This document shows, piece after piece, positions 31,454-40,839 of a stretch of DNA of 64,000 bases. Both the position numbers and the translations under genes were made by a program. The DNA lies in assembly GCF_011388215.1 (NCBI RefSeq), contig NZ_CP049989.1:4258001-4322000 (forward strand). The letters run 5' to 3'. Position 1 is the first letter of the stretch. Every line of letters starts with the position of its first letter. This DNA comes from Hydrogenophaga crocea. GTDB taxonomy: Bacteria > Pseudomonadota > Gammaproteobacteria > Burkholderiales > Burkholderiaceae_C. Under the pieces are notes generated by a model. That model was not told the DNA's origin. It was given only the letters and a program-made list of their open reading frames with translations, and ran no database searches.

Positions 31454-32188
31454 TTGGACCGCTTCATCTACACCGCCATGACCGGTGCCAACGCCGCGGC
31501 GCATCGCCAGCAGGTGTTGACCAACAACCTGGCCAACGTGTCCACGCCGGGTTTTCGCGCCGAACTCTCCACTTTCCGCGCCGTGCCCATCCGCGGTGAC
31601 GGCGCCACCACGCGCGTGTTCGCGCTCGAGGCCACGGCCGGCGCCGACCACAAGCCCGGCGCCATCCAGATCACCGGCCGCGCGCTCGACGTGGCCGCGC
31701 AGGGCGACGCCTGGTTCGCGGTGCAAGGCCTCGATGGCACCGAGGCCTACACGCGCGCGGGCGCCTTCGAGGTCAACGCCGAAGGCACGCTCGTGACCGC
31801 CAACGGCCTGCCGGTGCTCGGCGATGGCGGGCCCATCGTGGTGCCGGCCAATGCGCACGTGGACATCGGCGCCGACGGCACGGTGAACACCCGCGTGGGC
31901 AACGAGCCCGGCCAGGTGGTGGGCCGCCTGAAGATGGTCGTGCCCGACGCCGACAACCCGATCCGCCGCGGCGAGGACGGCCTGTTCCGCGGCGCCGGCG
32001 GCGACCCGCTGCCCGCCAGCCCCGTGGCGCGCCTGCAGGACGGCGCGCTCGAAGGCTCCAACGTCAACCCCGTCGAGGCCATGGTCGGCATGATCGCCGC
32101 GGCCCGTCAGTACGAATTGCAGATGCGCATGCTGCAGAACGGCGAAGGCAATGACCGCGCCGCGTCGCAACTGCTCAACGTCAGCTAA
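31454..32188 (+). CDS. flgF: Flagellar proximal rod protein FlgF
   Basis: Rod subunit of 244 residues. The best start is TTG at 31454, which gives MDRFIYTAMTGANAAAHRQQ, exactly the family opening, with AAAGGA at 31441-31446 seven bases upstream. A TTG at 31448 would sit on the ribosome-binding site. Further signatures are NNLANVSTPGFRAELSTFRA and the C-terminal SNVNPVEAMVGMIAAARQYE. A rare start codon may keep this minor rod subunit low. flgG follows after 20 bases. Confidence 0.94.
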   Translation: MDRFIYTAMTGANAAAHRQQVLTNNLANVSTPGFRAELSTFRAVPIRGDGATTRVFALEATAGADHKPGAIQITGRALDVAAQGDAWFAVQGLDGTEAYTRAGAFEVNAEGTLVTANGLPVLGDGGPIVVPANAHVDIGADGTVNTRVGNEPGQVVGRLKMVVPDADNPIRRGEDGLFRGAGGDPLPASPVARLQDGALEGSNVNPVEAMVGMIAAARQYELQMRMLQNGEGNDRAASQLLNVS

Positions 32189-32208
32189 GCAAAGGCAAAG
32201 GAATCGCC

Positions 32209-32991
32209 ATGATCAATTCCCTGATGACCGCCGCCACCGGCATGACCGCGCAGCAGACGCAACTCGACGTCATCTCGCACAACCTGGCCAACGTCAGCAC
32301 CACCGGCTTCAAGCGCTCGACCGCGGTGTTCGAAGACCTGATGTACCAGAACCTGCGCCAGGTGGGCGCCAACAGCACCGAGCAGGCCGAGCTGCCCACG
32401 GGCCTGCAGGTGGGTCTGGGCGTGCGCACCGTGGCCACCAGCCGCAATTTCACGCAGGGCACGCCGCAGCAGTCGGGCCGCGCGCTCGACGTCGCCATCA
32501 ACGGCGCGGGCTTCTTCCAGGTCGAGATGCCCGACGGCACCACCGGCTACACGCGCGACGGCAGCTTCCAGGTCGACGCCCAGGGCCGCATGGTCACCAA
32601 CAGCGGCTACCCGCTCACCGCGGGCATCACCGTGCCCGCGCAGACCGAGAGCGTCACGATCTCGTCCGACGGCATCGTGAGCGCCAAGATCACCGGCCAG
32701 ACGCAGCCGCAGCGCATCGGCCAGATCGAGCTCGCCAACTTCATCAACCCGCCGGGCCTGGAGCCGCTGGGCCAGAACCTGTACCGCGAGAGCGTGGCCT
32801 CGGGCGCGCCCGTGGCCTCGGCCCCCGGCGCCACCGGCATGGGCTACCTCATGCAGGGCTACACCGAAGCGTCCAACGTCAACGTGGTGCAGGAGCTGGT
32901 GCAGATGATCCAGACCCAGCGCGCCTACGAGATGAATTCCAAGGCGATCCAGACCTCGGACCAGATGCTGCAGCGCCTGAGCCAGCTGTGA
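32209..32991 (+). CDS. flgG: Flagellar distal rod protein FlgG
   Basis: The distal rod subunit, 260 residues, starts MINSLMTAATGMTAQQTQLD with VISHNLANVSTTGFKRSTA. Also visible are FFQVEMPDGTTGYTRDGSFQ and the C-terminal block SNVNVVQELVQMIQTQRAYE followed by MNSKAIQTSDQML. All are standard for FlgG. AAAGGA lies before the ATG. The gene is between flgF and flgH. Confidence 0.98.
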   Translation: MINSLMTAATGMTAQQTQLDVISHNLANVSTTGFKRSTAVFEDLMYQNLRQVGANSTEQAELPTGLQVGLGVRTVATSRNFTQGTPQQSGRALDVAINGAGFFQVEMPDGTTGYTRDGSFQVDAQGRMVTNSGYPLTAGITVPAQTESVTISSDGIVSAKITGQTQPQRIGQIELANFINPPGLEPLGQNLYRESVASGAPVASAPGATGMGYLMQGYTEASNVNVVQELVQMIQTQRAYEMNSKAIQTSDQMLQRLSQL

Positions 32992-33008
32992 TTCCCGAAA
33001 GGCCCGCC

Positions 33009-33683
33009 ATGATCCGCCTCGCCCTCACGCTCGCCCTGGCCCTGCTGGCCACCGGTTGCGAAACGCTGCAGAACCAGCCCAAGGTCGACCTGCAGCCGGC
33101 GCAGCCGGTGCAGTACGTGCAGACCACGCCGCCCGCCGCGCCCACCGGCGGCCTGTTCCAGGCCGCGAGCTACCGCCCGCCGCTTGAAGACGCGCGCGCG
33201 CGGCTGCCGGGCGACATCGTCACCATCCAGATCACCGAACGCGTCACCGCGAGCCAGAGCTCCTCGGCCTCGATCGACCGCAGCGGCGAGGCCTCGGGCA
33301 GCATCAGCGCCATCCCGCTGTTCGGCGGCTCGTCGCCCTGGGCCAAGTCAAGCCTGGGCGCGCAGAGCAGCAACACCTTCGCGGGCGACGGCAAGAACCA
33401 GGCGAACAACGCCTTCACCGGCTCCATCACGGCCACGGTGCAGCAGGTGCTGCCCAACGGCCATCTGGTGGTGGTGGGCGAGAAGCAGATCGGCGTCAAC
33501 GCCAACGTCGACGTGATGCGCTTCTCCGGCACCATCAACCCGCGCGACATCCGGCCCGGCAACGTGGTGCCCTCGACCCAGGTGGCCAACGCGCGCATCG
33601 AGTCGCGCAACCGCGGCGCGCAGGGCGAAGCCATGTCAATTGGCTGGTTGGCGCGCTTCTTTTTGAGCGTTCTGCCGTTCTGA
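33009..33683 (+). CDS. flgH: Flagellar L-ring lipoprotein FlgH
   Basis: FlgH builds the outer-membrane L ring. The 224-residue precursor has a lipoprotein signal MIRLALTLALALLATGC with the lipidated cysteine at 17. Signatures include the block ending GDIVTIQITERVTASQSSSA, and NGHLVVVGEKQIGVN followed by FSGTINPRDIRPGNVVPSTQ. The C-terminus WLARFFLSVLPF is typical. It starts 17 bases after flgG. Outer-membrane L and P rings confirm a Gram-negative organism. Confidence 0.97.
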   Translation: MIRLALTLALALLATGCETLQNQPKVDLQPAQPVQYVQTTPPAAPTGGLFQAASYRPPLEDARARLPGDIVTIQITERVTASQSSSASIDRSGEASGSISAIPLFGGSSPWAKSSLGAQSSNTFAGDGKNQANNAFTGSITATVQQVLPNGHLVVVGEKQIGVNANVDVMRFSGTINPRDIRPGNVVPSTQVANARIESRNRGAQGEAMSIGWLARFFLSVLPF

Positions 33684-33703
33684 CACCCGCCACCATCGGT
33701 GGC

Positions 33704-34855
33704 ATGCAACCCCTAGGCCGTCCTGCCATGAGCCCTGCTTTCTTTATCGACCGATGCCTGCGCCACTTGATGGTGGTCTGCTGCGCGCTCGCGCTGCTGC
33801 CCGCCGCCGCCCAGAGCGTGCGCGTGAAGGAGATCGCGGCGGTGCAGGGCGTGCGCAGCAACATGCTCACGGGCTATGGCCTGGTGGTGGGCCTGGACGG
33901 CACCGGCGACCAGACCTCGCAGATGCCCTACACCGGCCAGAGCCTGGCCAACTTTTTGCAGCAGCACGGCCTCACGCTGCCCGCGGGCGCGAACCCGCAG
34001 CTCAAGAACGTGGCCGCGGTGATGATCACCGCCGAACTGCCGCCGTTCGCGCAGCCGGGCCAGGCGATCGACGTCACCGTCTCGTCCATCGGCAATGCGA
34101 AGTCGCTGCGCGGCGGCACGCTGGTGGTGTCGCCGCTGCGCGGCGCCGACGGCGAGATCTACGCGCTCGCGCAAGGCAACCTCATGGTCGGCGGCGCGGG
34201 CGCTTCGGCCGGCGGCAGCAAGGTGCAGATCAACCACCTGAGCGCGGGCCGCATCCCCGGCGGCGGCCAGGTGGAGCGCGCCGTGCCCACGCCGCTGCAC
34301 TCGGGCGGCACGCTCGACCTCGGCCTCAACAGCAACGACTTCCAGACCGCCACGCGCGTGACCGACGCGATCAACAAGGCGCTGGGCGCGGGCACGGCCG
34401 CGGCCGTGGACGGCCGCGTGGTGCGCCTGAACGCGCCCGCCGACCCGAGCGCGCGTGTGGCCTTCCTCGCGCGCGTCGAAGAGGTGCGCATCGAATCGGC
34501 CGTGCCCACGGCCAAGGTGGTGATCAACGCACGCACCGGCTCCATCGTGATGAACCAGGCCGTCACGCTCAGCCCGGTGGCGGTGGCGCACGGCAACCTG
34601 TCGGTGAGCATCAGCACCACCCCCGTCATCAGCCAGCCGGCCCCGCTGTCGGGCGGCGAGACCGTGGTGCGCGAACAATCGAACATCCAGATCAGCCAGG
34701 ACAAGGGCTCGCTCGTGTCCATGGGACCGGCCGCGCAACTGGCCGACGTGGTGAAGGCGCTCAACGCGCTCGGCGCCACGCCGCAGGACCTGCTCGCCAT
34801 CCTGCAGGCGATCAAGGCCTCGGGCGCACTCAACGCGGAGCTGGAGGTGATCTGA
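33704..34855 (+). CDS. flgI: Flagellar P-ring protein FlgI
   Basis: FlgI forms the periplasmic P ring. The product is up to 383 residues, with a Sec signal peptide (MVVCCALALLPAAAQ) and the family opening VRVKEIAAVQGVRSNMLTGY. GLDGTGDQT, FLQQHGLTLPAGANPQLKNV and the C-terminal ALNALGATPQDLLAILQAIK follow. The start is uncertain between ATG 33704 and ATG 33728 (MSPAFF); neither has a strong ribosome-binding site, and the mature protein is the same. The stop overlaps the flgJ start in TGATG. Confidence 0.97.
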   Translation: MQPLGRPAMSPAFFIDRCLRHLMVVCCALALLPAAAQSVRVKEIAAVQGVRSNMLTGYGLVVGLDGTGDQTSQMPYTGQSLANFLQQHGLTLPAGANPQLKNVAAVMITAELPPFAQPGQAIDVTVSSIGNAKSLRGGTLVVSPLRGADGEIYALAQGNLMVGGAGASAGGSKVQINHLSAGRIPGGGQVERAVPTPLHSGGTLDLGLNSNDFQTATRVTDAINKALGAGTAAAVDGRVVRLNAPADPSARVAFLARVEEVRIESAVPTAKVVINARTGSIVMNQAVTLSPVAVAHGNLSVSISTTPVISQPAPLSGGETVVREQSNIQISQDKGSLVSMGPAAQLADVVKALNALGATPQDLLAILQAIKASGALNAELEVI

Positions 34856-35703
34856 TGGCCATCGGCACCTCGATCACGCCCGCCGGCCTGGCGGCCGACC
34901 CGACCTCGCTGAACGCGCTCAAGGCCGCGGGCAACGACAAGGCCGCGCTCAAGGAAGCCGCCAAGCAGTTCGAGGCGCTGTTCATGCGCGAGCTGCTCAA
35001 GAGCATGCGCGAGGCCACCGCCAAGAGCGGCCTCATGGACAGCCAGGGCGAGAACATGGGCACGGACCTGCTCGACCAGCAGTTTTCGGTGCAGCTCTCG
35101 GGCCTGCCCGGCGGCCTGTCCGAGGCCATCGAGCGCCAGCTCGGCCGCCAGCTCACGGGCCAGGCCACCGACATGCAGGCCCCGGGCGGCCTGCGCATGC
35201 CCAGCACGGTGGACCGCGTGAGCGCCACCGAACGCCAGGCCGACTTCGTCGAGAAACACAGCGCCGCGGCCCAGGCCGTGGCGCGCGAATCGGGCATTCC
35301 CGCGGCCTTCATGATCGGCCAGGCCGGCCACGAGAGCGGCTGGGGCCGCGGCGAGATCCGCCACGCCGACGGCTCGCCCGCGTTCAACCTGTTCGGCATC
35401 AAGGCCACGGGCGGCTGGACCGGCAAGGTCGCCGAGATCACCACCACCGAATACATCGACGGCGAGCCCCGCAAGGTGACCGCGAAGTTCCGCGCCTACG
35501 ACTCCTACGAGGAATCGTTCCGCGACTACGCGCGCCTGATCGGCAACAGCCCGCGCTACGAAGGCGTGATGGAGCAGCGCCACTCGGTGCAGGGCTTCGC
35601 CAGCGGCCTGCAGCGCGCCGGCTACGCCACCGACCCGGCCTACGCGGCCAAGCTCAGCCGCGCCATCAACACCACGCTGTCGCTGCAGCGGGCCCAGGGC
35701 TGA
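34855..35703 (+). CDS. flgJ: Rod cap and peptidoglycan hydrolase FlgJ
   Basis: A two-domain FlgJ of 282 residues. The N-terminal rod-capping part has KEAAKQFEALFMRELLKSMR and LLDQQFSVQLS. After a linker (about 100-125), a C-terminal glucosaminidase-type domain begins near FVEKHSAAAQAVARESGI, with the catalytic glutamate E160 in GQAGHESGWG. It then reads NLFGIKATGGW and the AYDSYEESFRDYARLI region. Many alpha-proteobacterial FlgJ proteins lack this hydrolase domain; here it is complete. Coupled to flgI. Confidence 0.97.
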   Translation: MAIGTSITPAGLAADPTSLNALKAAGNDKAALKEAAKQFEALFMRELLKSMREATAKSGLMDSQGENMGTDLLDQQFSVQLSGLPGGLSEAIERQLGRQLTGQATDMQAPGGLRMPSTVDRVSATERQADFVEKHSAAAQAVARESGIPAAFMIGQAGHESGWGRGEIRHADGSPAFNLFGIKATGGWTGKVAEITTTEYIDGEPRKVTAKFRAYDSYEESFRDYARLIGNSPRYEGVMEQRHSVQGFASGLQRAGYATDPAYAAKLSRAINTTLSLQRAQG

Positions 35704-35716
35704 GGGGAGCTTCCGC

Positions 35717-37630
35717 ATGTCATCGCTCAACATCGCCACCCGCGCGCTCACCACCAACATGGCGGCGCTGCAGGTCATCGGCCACAACATCGCCAACGTC
35801 AACACCGAAGGCTATTCGCGCCAGACGGTGCAGCTGCAGAACGCGGGCTACCAGTCCACCGGCGGCGGCTACTTCGGCAAAGGCGTGGAGATCGCCACCG
35901 TCGACCGCGCCTACAACGCGCACCTCACGCGCGAGGCGCGCATCACGGCTTCCACCGCGGCCGGCGACGCCGCGCGGCTGGAGCGCCTGGAGCAGCTCGA
36001 GGCCCTGTTCCCCATGGGCGACAAGGGCCTGGGCAGCGCGCTCAACGACATGCTCAACGCCTGGGCCGACCTGTCGGCCTCGCCGAGCAACAGCACCGCG
36101 CGCTCGGTGGTGATCTCGCGCGCCGACGCCTTCGCCGCGCGCCTGCGCGACACCGCGGGCCAGATCGACCTGCTGCGCAACAGCACGCAGCAGCAGGTGG
36201 GCGAGCACGTCGACGCCATCAACCGCCTTGCGACCGAGCTCGCCGGCGTCAACCGCAGCATCATCGAGACCGCGGGCGGCAGCCACGTGCCCAACGACCT
36301 GTTCGACCAGCGCGACAAGCTGCTGGCCGACCTGAGCCAGTACGCGCAGATCAGCGTGGTGCCGGGCGAGGGCGGCTCGGCCAACGTCTTCCTGGGCGGC
36401 AGCCAGCCGCTGGTGCTGGGCACGCAGACCGGCAAGCTCGCGGTGCAGCGCGACCCGCTCGACACCTCGCGCATCAACGTCATGTTCACCCAGGGCGCGC
36501 TCGCCACGCCGCTGGACGCCAACACCCTGGGCAGCGGCGCGCTCGCGGGCACGCTGCGCTTCCTCAACGACGACCTGAGCGCGATCCAGAACCAGGTGGG
36601 CCGCATCGCGCTGGCCACGTCCTCGCTCATCAACCAGCAGCACCAGCTCGGCGTGGATCTGGCGGGCAACATGGGCGGCAACTTCTTCGTGCCCACCGGC
36701 CCGGCCCAGGGCCTGCCTGCGCCCACCAACGCGAGCGCCGCCACCGCGGCCGCCACGGTCAGCAACCCGCAGGCGTTGATCGCGTCCGACTACGAGCTGC
36801 GCGTGGAGGCCACGGGCTTCTCGGTGCGGCGCCTGTCCGACGGCACGACCACCGCGCTGGCCACGCTGCCCGCCGAGATCGACGGCCTGAGCTTCAGCAT
36901 CGGCGCCGGCCCCGCCGCCGTGGGCGACAGCTTCCGCATCCGCCCCTACGAGGGCGCGGCGCGCAACCTGCAGGTGGCCATCGCCGCGCCGTCGAGCCTG
37001 GCCGTGGCCAGCCCGGTGCTGGTCACGCCCGGCACCGGCAATTCCGCGGGCATGAGCGTGGAATCGCTCTACGCGCGGGCGCCCTCGGCCAACCTCACCG
37101 ACCCGGTCACCCTCACCTTCAACGCCGACGGCACCTTCAGCGCCACCGGCCTGGGCCCGGGCAACCCGCCGCCCGACAACCCCGGCCCGCCCGCGAGCTA
37201 CAACTACACGCCGGGCCAGCCGCTGCAGTTCAACGGCTGGAGCCTCACGCTGCGCGGCACGCCCACCGCGGGCGACAGCTTCGCCATCGGCGCCGCGCCT
37301 TCGAGTGCCATCGCTCAGAACGCGGGCAACGCCAACGGCATGCTCGCCTTGCGCAGCCTGGCCACCTTCGAGGGCACGGCCTTGTCCGACGGCTACGTGA
37401 GCCTGTTCTCCGACGTCGGCTCGCGGGTGCAGAACGCCCAGTTCTCGGCCGCCTTCTCGAGCAACGTGGCCACCACCGCCGAACAGGCGCGCGCCAACGT
37501 GGCCGGTGTCAACCTCGACGAAGAGGCCGCGCGCCTGCTGCAGTTCCAGCAGGCCTACCAGGCCTCGGCCAAATTCCTGCAGATCGCGCAGAGCACCTTC
37601 GACAGCCTGCTGCAAACCGTGGGCCGCTGA
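35717..37630 (+). CDS. flgK: Hook-filament junction protein FlgK
   Basis: FlgK is the first junction protein between hook and filament. The 637 residues include the N-terminal NIATRALTTNMAALQVIGHN, then IANVNTEGYSRQTV. The central domains contain a Pro/Gly/Asn-rich loop near 480-500. The C-terminus reads VNLDEEAARLLQFQQAYQAS followed by AKFLQIAQSTFDSLLQTVG. GGGAGC lies before the ATG. flgL begins two bases after the stop. FlgN (26718) is the expected chaperone. Confidence 0.97.
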   Translation: MSSLNIATRALTTNMAALQVIGHNIANVNTEGYSRQTVQLQNAGYQSTGGGYFGKGVEIATVDRAYNAHLTREARITASTAAGDAARLERLEQLEALFPMGDKGLGSALNDMLNAWADLSASPSNSTARSVVISRADAFAARLRDTAGQIDLLRNSTQQQVGEHVDAINRLATELAGVNRSIIETAGGSHVPNDLFDQRDKLLADLSQYAQISVVPGEGGSANVFLGGSQPLVLGTQTGKLAVQRDPLDTSRINVMFTQGALATPLDANTLGSGALAGTLRFLNDDLSAIQNQVGRIALATSSLINQQHQLGVDLAGNMGGNFFVPTGPAQGLPAPTNASAATAAATVSNPQALIASDYELRVEATGFSVRRLSDGTTTALATLPAEIDGLSFSIGAGPAAVGDSFRIRPYEGAARNLQVAIAAPSSLAVASPVLVTPGTGNSAGMSVESLYARAPSANLTDPVTLTFNADGTFSATGLGPGNPPPDNPGPPASYNYTPGQPLQFNGWSLTLRGTPTAGDSFAIGAAPSSAIAQNAGNANGMLALRSLATFEGTALSDGYVSLFSDVGSRVQNAQFSAAFSSNVATTAEQARANVAGVNLDEEAARLLQFQQAYQASAKFLQIAQSTFDSLLQTVGR

Positions 37631-37632
37631 TC

Positions 37633-38853
37633 ATGAGTTTTCGCATCGCCACCTCCAACCAGTACGACCGCACCGTGGCGCAGCTTGGCATGCGCCAGAC
37701 CGAGCTGGCGCGCCAGCAGGAGCGCATGTCCACCGGCAAGCAGGTGCTCAAGGCCAGCGACGACCCCGTGGCCGCCACGCTCAACGAGGCCTCGCGCAAC
37801 CGCTCCTCGCGGCTCGAGGCCGATCTGCGTGCGCTCAACGCCTCGCGCACCAGCCTGCAGCAGGCCGAGTCGGGCCTGGCCGAATCGGGCGAGCTCATGA
37901 TCAAGGTGAAGGAGCTGCTGGTGTCGGCCGGCAACGGCTCGTACACCGACGCCGAACGCGCCGACATCGCGCGCCAGCTCGAAGGCCTGCGCGAGCAGCT
38001 CATCACCGTGGCCAACCGCACCGACAGCAGCGGCCGCACGCTCTACGGCGGCCTGGGCGGCAACTCGGTGCCCTTCGTGGACGTGTACAGCCCCAGCGGC
38101 AACGGCGTGGTCTTCCAGGGCCTGCGCGGCCAGCCCGCGCCCGGCGACAACAGCCTGCCGCAGACGCTCGACGGCAACGCCATCTGGATGCGTGTGCCCC
38201 AGGGCAACGGCAGCTTCACGCTCAGCGTGCCCACGAGCAATACCGGCTCGGTCACCACCAGCCTGGGCGAGGTGACCAACACGGCCGCTCTCACGGGCGA
38301 CAACTACCGCGTCGATTTCGCGGTGGTCGCCGGCGTCACGCAATACACCCTGACCAACACCACCACCGGCACGCCGGTGCCCGGCCACGTGGGCGTGCCC
38401 TACGTGAGCGGCGCCACCATCAACGCCGACGGCCTGAGCTTTTCCATGACCGGCGACCCCGCCGCGGGCGACCGCGTGGACCTCGCCGCCAACACCGGGC
38501 CCACCAGCGTCTTCGGCGTGATCGAGAACGCCGTCGCCGCGCTGCGCTACAACGGCCCGGGCGAGCAGACCTTCCGCACCCAGGAACTGGGCCGCGCCAT
38601 GACCGAGATGGAAAGCTCGCTCGACAGCGTGCTGCTGGCGCGCGGCCGCGTGGGCGAATGGCTCAACCGCGCCGATTCGCAGGAAACCCTCATGAAAGAC
38701 CGCGTGGTCGACCTCGAGACCGAGCAATCGCGGCTCACCGACCTCGACCCCGTCAAGGGTATTTCCGACTTCCAGAAGCAGCAGCTCGCGCTCGATGCTG
38801 CGATCAAGTCGTACGCGCAGGTGCAACGCCTGTCCCTGTTCAACCAGATCTGA
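37633..38853 (+). CDS. flgL: Hook-filament junction protein FlgL
   Basis: FlgL is the second junction protein. The 406-residue product resembles flagellin at its ends: MSFRIATSNQYDRTVAQLGM, QQERMSTGKQVLKASDDPVA at the N-terminus. The C-terminus has TDLDPVKGISDFQKQQLALD and AAIKSYAQVQRLSLFNQI. It is longer than the enteric protein (about 317) because of a bigger central domain (about 130-290). Last structural gene of the flg operon. Confidence 0.96.
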   Translation: MSFRIATSNQYDRTVAQLGMRQTELARQQERMSTGKQVLKASDDPVAATLNEASRNRSSRLEADLRALNASRTSLQQAESGLAESGELMIKVKELLVSAGNGSYTDAERADIARQLEGLREQLITVANRTDSSGRTLYGGLGGNSVPFVDVYSPSGNGVVFQGLRGQPAPGDNSLPQTLDGNAIWMRVPQGNGSFTLSVPTSNTGSVTTSLGEVTNTAALTGDNYRVDFAVVAGVTQYTLTNTTTGTPVPGHVGVPYVSGATINADGLSFSMTGDPAAGDRVDLAANTGPTSVFGVIENAVAALRYNGPGEQTFRTQELGRAMTEMESSLDSVLLARGRVGEWLNRADSQETLMKDRVVDLETEQSRLTDLDPVKGISDFQKQQLALDAAIKSYAQVQRLSLFNQI

Positions 38854-38864
38854 TTCCCGCCCGC

Positions 38865-40067
38865 ATGCTCAACGCGCATTCCGTCCTCGACAGCGTCGCC
38901 ATGGCCTATGCGCCGCTGTGGAACCGCGCGCGCGAACTCGCCGGGGTGCGCCTGTACGTGCGCGCCATCCACCCCGAAGGCGTGGACGCCCAGCACCTGC
39001 TGCAGGCCGTGGGTGACGACTGGCCCGAGGGCGCGCCGCCGCTGCTGGTGTCGCTGCAGACGCCGCGGCTGCTGCAGCAGGCCCTGCAGTGCCCGCCGGT
39101 GCGCAACACCTCGATCGAGGTGCCGGCGGCGATGTTCCAGGGCCAGGAAACCCTGGCGCGCCTGTCGGCCGCGCAGCGCCGCGGCCACCAGCTCGTGCGC
39201 AGCGGCGCGCTCGGCGCGCTGCGCGGCCAGCCCTCGCCGGGCGTGGACCACCGCAACCTGCTGCACGTGGACCCGCTCGACCGGCTCGAACCGCTGCCGG
39301 GCCAATGGCTCGAAGGCCTGGACACCCAGGCCCGCGTGCAGCAGGCGCTCGACCAGGCCGGCGCCGCCGCCGTGCTCGACTGGCCCGTGGCCGACGTCAT
39401 GAAGGCCCACCGCCACGCCCCGCTGCGCTACGACCGCCGCGTGGTGGAGCAGGTGCTCGCGGTGATCGACGACGAAGAGTGCTCGATCGAGTACCTGGAA
39501 CGCCTGGTGCGCCAGGACCCGGTGCTGATCTACCGCATCCTCTCGCTGGTGAACTCGGCCGCCTACGGCGCGCACCGCGAGATCGGCTCGCTGCGCCACG
39601 CGCTCATGATGCTGGGCTTTCGCGAGCTCGGCCGATGGCTCGTGGAGCAGCTGCCCGAGCTCGAACCCGACCCCGACCTGCAGCCCGTGCGCTACGCCAT
39701 GGTGATGCGCTCGCGCCTGGCGCACCACCTGCTCGCGAGCGGCTCGGACGACCTGCTGCGCGCCGAGGTCTACACCACGGCCGCGCTCGCGCAGCTCGAT
39801 CTGCTGCTGCACCAGCCGCTGGCCGACCTGCTGCACCGCCTGCCGCTGCCCCCGCGCATCACCGACGCGCTGCTGCGCCGCGACGGCCCGTACTTTCCGC
39901 TGCTCGACGTGGCGCGCGCCATGGGCGATCCCACACGCATCGACCGCCTCGAGACCGTGTGCCGCCGCCACGAGATCACGCTCGACCAGGCCAACCGCGC
40001 GCTGCTGCGCATGCTGGCCACCAGCCGCGACCACGCGGCGCGGCGGTCGGAGCGGTTGATGCACTGA
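38865..40067 (+). CDS. HDOD-domain signalling protein
   Basis: The 400-residue protein starts MLNAHSVLDSVAMAYAPLWN, 11 bases after flgL. The second half is an HDOD domain, the HD-related output module without a full metal site: VIDDEECSIEYLERLVRQDP, VLIYRILSLVNSAAYG, then GSLRHALMMLGFRELGRWLV. The first 190 residues match no EAL signature I can see. HDOD proteins of this layout act in motility, biofilm and c-di-GMP-linked control. Here co-transcription with the hook operon suggests a role in motility or cell-cycle timing. Exact function unknown. Confidence 0.78.
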   Translation: MLNAHSVLDSVAMAYAPLWNRARELAGVRLYVRAIHPEGVDAQHLLQAVGDDWPEGAPPLLVSLQTPRLLQQALQCPPVRNTSIEVPAAMFQGQETLARLSAAQRRGHQLVRSGALGALRGQPSPGVDHRNLLHVDPLDRLEPLPGQWLEGLDTQARVQQALDQAGAAAVLDWPVADVMKAHRHAPLRYDRRVVEQVLAVIDDEECSIEYLERLVRQDPVLIYRILSLVNSAAYGAHREIGSLRHALMMLGFRELGRWLVEQLPELEPDPDLQPVRYAMVMRSRLAHHLLASGSDDLLRAEVYTTAALAQLDLLLHQPLADLLHRLPLPPRITDALLRRDGPYFPLLDVARAMGDPTRIDRLETVCRRHEITLDQANRALLRMLATSRDHAARRSERLMH

Positions 40068-40079
40068 GGGGCTTCGCGC

Positions 40080-40104
40080 GGGGCGAACGTTCTAACATCG
40101 CCCC
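40080..40104 (+). promoter_or_regulatory. Hairpin directly before the queC start
   Basis: GGGGCGA and TCGCCCC form a perfect 7-bp stem around an 11-base loop ACGTTCTAACA, ending at the base before the ATG. No ribosome-binding site is present outside the hairpin. TAACAT in the loop could also be a -10 box, giving an almost leaderless message. The loop recalls part of a preQ1-I riboswitch, but the A-rich tail of that class is missing. Confidence 0.35.
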
Positions 40105-40824
40105 ATGCCCGACCCCCAACGCCACACCCGCGCCCTCGTCCTCTTCTCCGGCGGCCAGGACTCCACCACCTGCCTCGCCCACGCCCTGCAGCGCTACGAC
40201 CATGTCGAGACCGTCGGCTTCGACTACGGCCAGCGCCACCACGTCGAACTCGATGCGCGGCTGAACGTGCTGCACCACCTGCGCGCGCAGTTCCCCGACT
40301 GGGCGCGCAAGCTCGGTCCCGACCACGTGCTCGACCTCGCGGTGCTGGGCTCGGTGTCCGAAACCTCGCTCACGCGCGACATGGCGTTCCGCATGCAGGC
40401 CAATGGCCTGCCCAACACCTTCGTGCCGGGGCGCAACCTGCTGTTTCTCACGCTGGCCGCGGCGCTGGCCTACCGGCGCGGCCTCAGCGCCCTCGTCACC
40501 GGCGTGTGCGAAACCGATTTCTCGGGCTACCCCGACTGCCGCGACGACACCATGAAGGCCATGCAGCTCGCGCTCTCGCTCGGCATGGACCAGCGCTTCC
40601 TGGTCGACACGCCGCTGATGTGGATCGACAAGGCCGACACCTGGCGGCTCGCGCGCGATCTCGGCGGCGACGCGCTGATCGACCTGATCGTGGAGCACAG
40701 CCACACCTGCTACCTCGGCGACCGCGAGCACCGCCACGACTGGGGCTGGGGCTGCGGCAGCTGCCCCGCGTGCGAACTGCGCGCGCGCGGCTGGGCCGCG
40801 TTCCGCAAGGGCGTGCGGGCCTGA
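40105..40824 (+). CDS. queC: 7-cyano-7-deazaguanine synthase QueC
   Basis: QueC converts 7-carboxy-7-deazaguanine to preQ0 using ATP and ammonia, a step toward queuosine in tRNA. The 239-residue product has the PP-loop [13 protein letters not shown] (SGGQDS at 15-20), the block [20 protein letters not shown], and [16 protein letters not shown]. The zinc site combines HTCYLGD with CGSCPAC near the C-terminus. No other queuosine gene is nearby. It is separate from the flg operon and convergent with the toxin-antitoxin pair. Confidence 0.97.
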   Translation: MPDPQRHTRALVLFSGGQDSTTCLAHALQRYDHVETVGFDYGQRHHVELDARLNVLHHLRAQFPDWARKLGPDHVLDLAVLGSVSETSLTRDMAFRMQANGLPNTFVPGRNLLFLTLAAALAYRRGLSALVTGVCETDFSGYPDCRDDTMKAMQLALSLGMDQRFLVDTPLMWIDKADTWRLARDLGGDALIDLIVEHSHTCYLGDREHRHDWGWGCGSCPACELRARGWAAFRKGVRA

Positions 40825-40839
40825 GCGGCCTGGCCGGGG

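Noticed and set aside
38865..39400. EAL domain in the N-terminal half of the HDOD protein
   Set aside because: No EAL/ExLxR, DDFGxG or other catalytic signature was found, so no c-di-GMP phosphodiesterase claim is made.
40080..40104. preQ1 riboswitch in front of queC
   Set aside because: Only the loop is vaguely similar; the conserved A-rich tail and its pairing partner are missing. Kept only as an unexplained hairpin.
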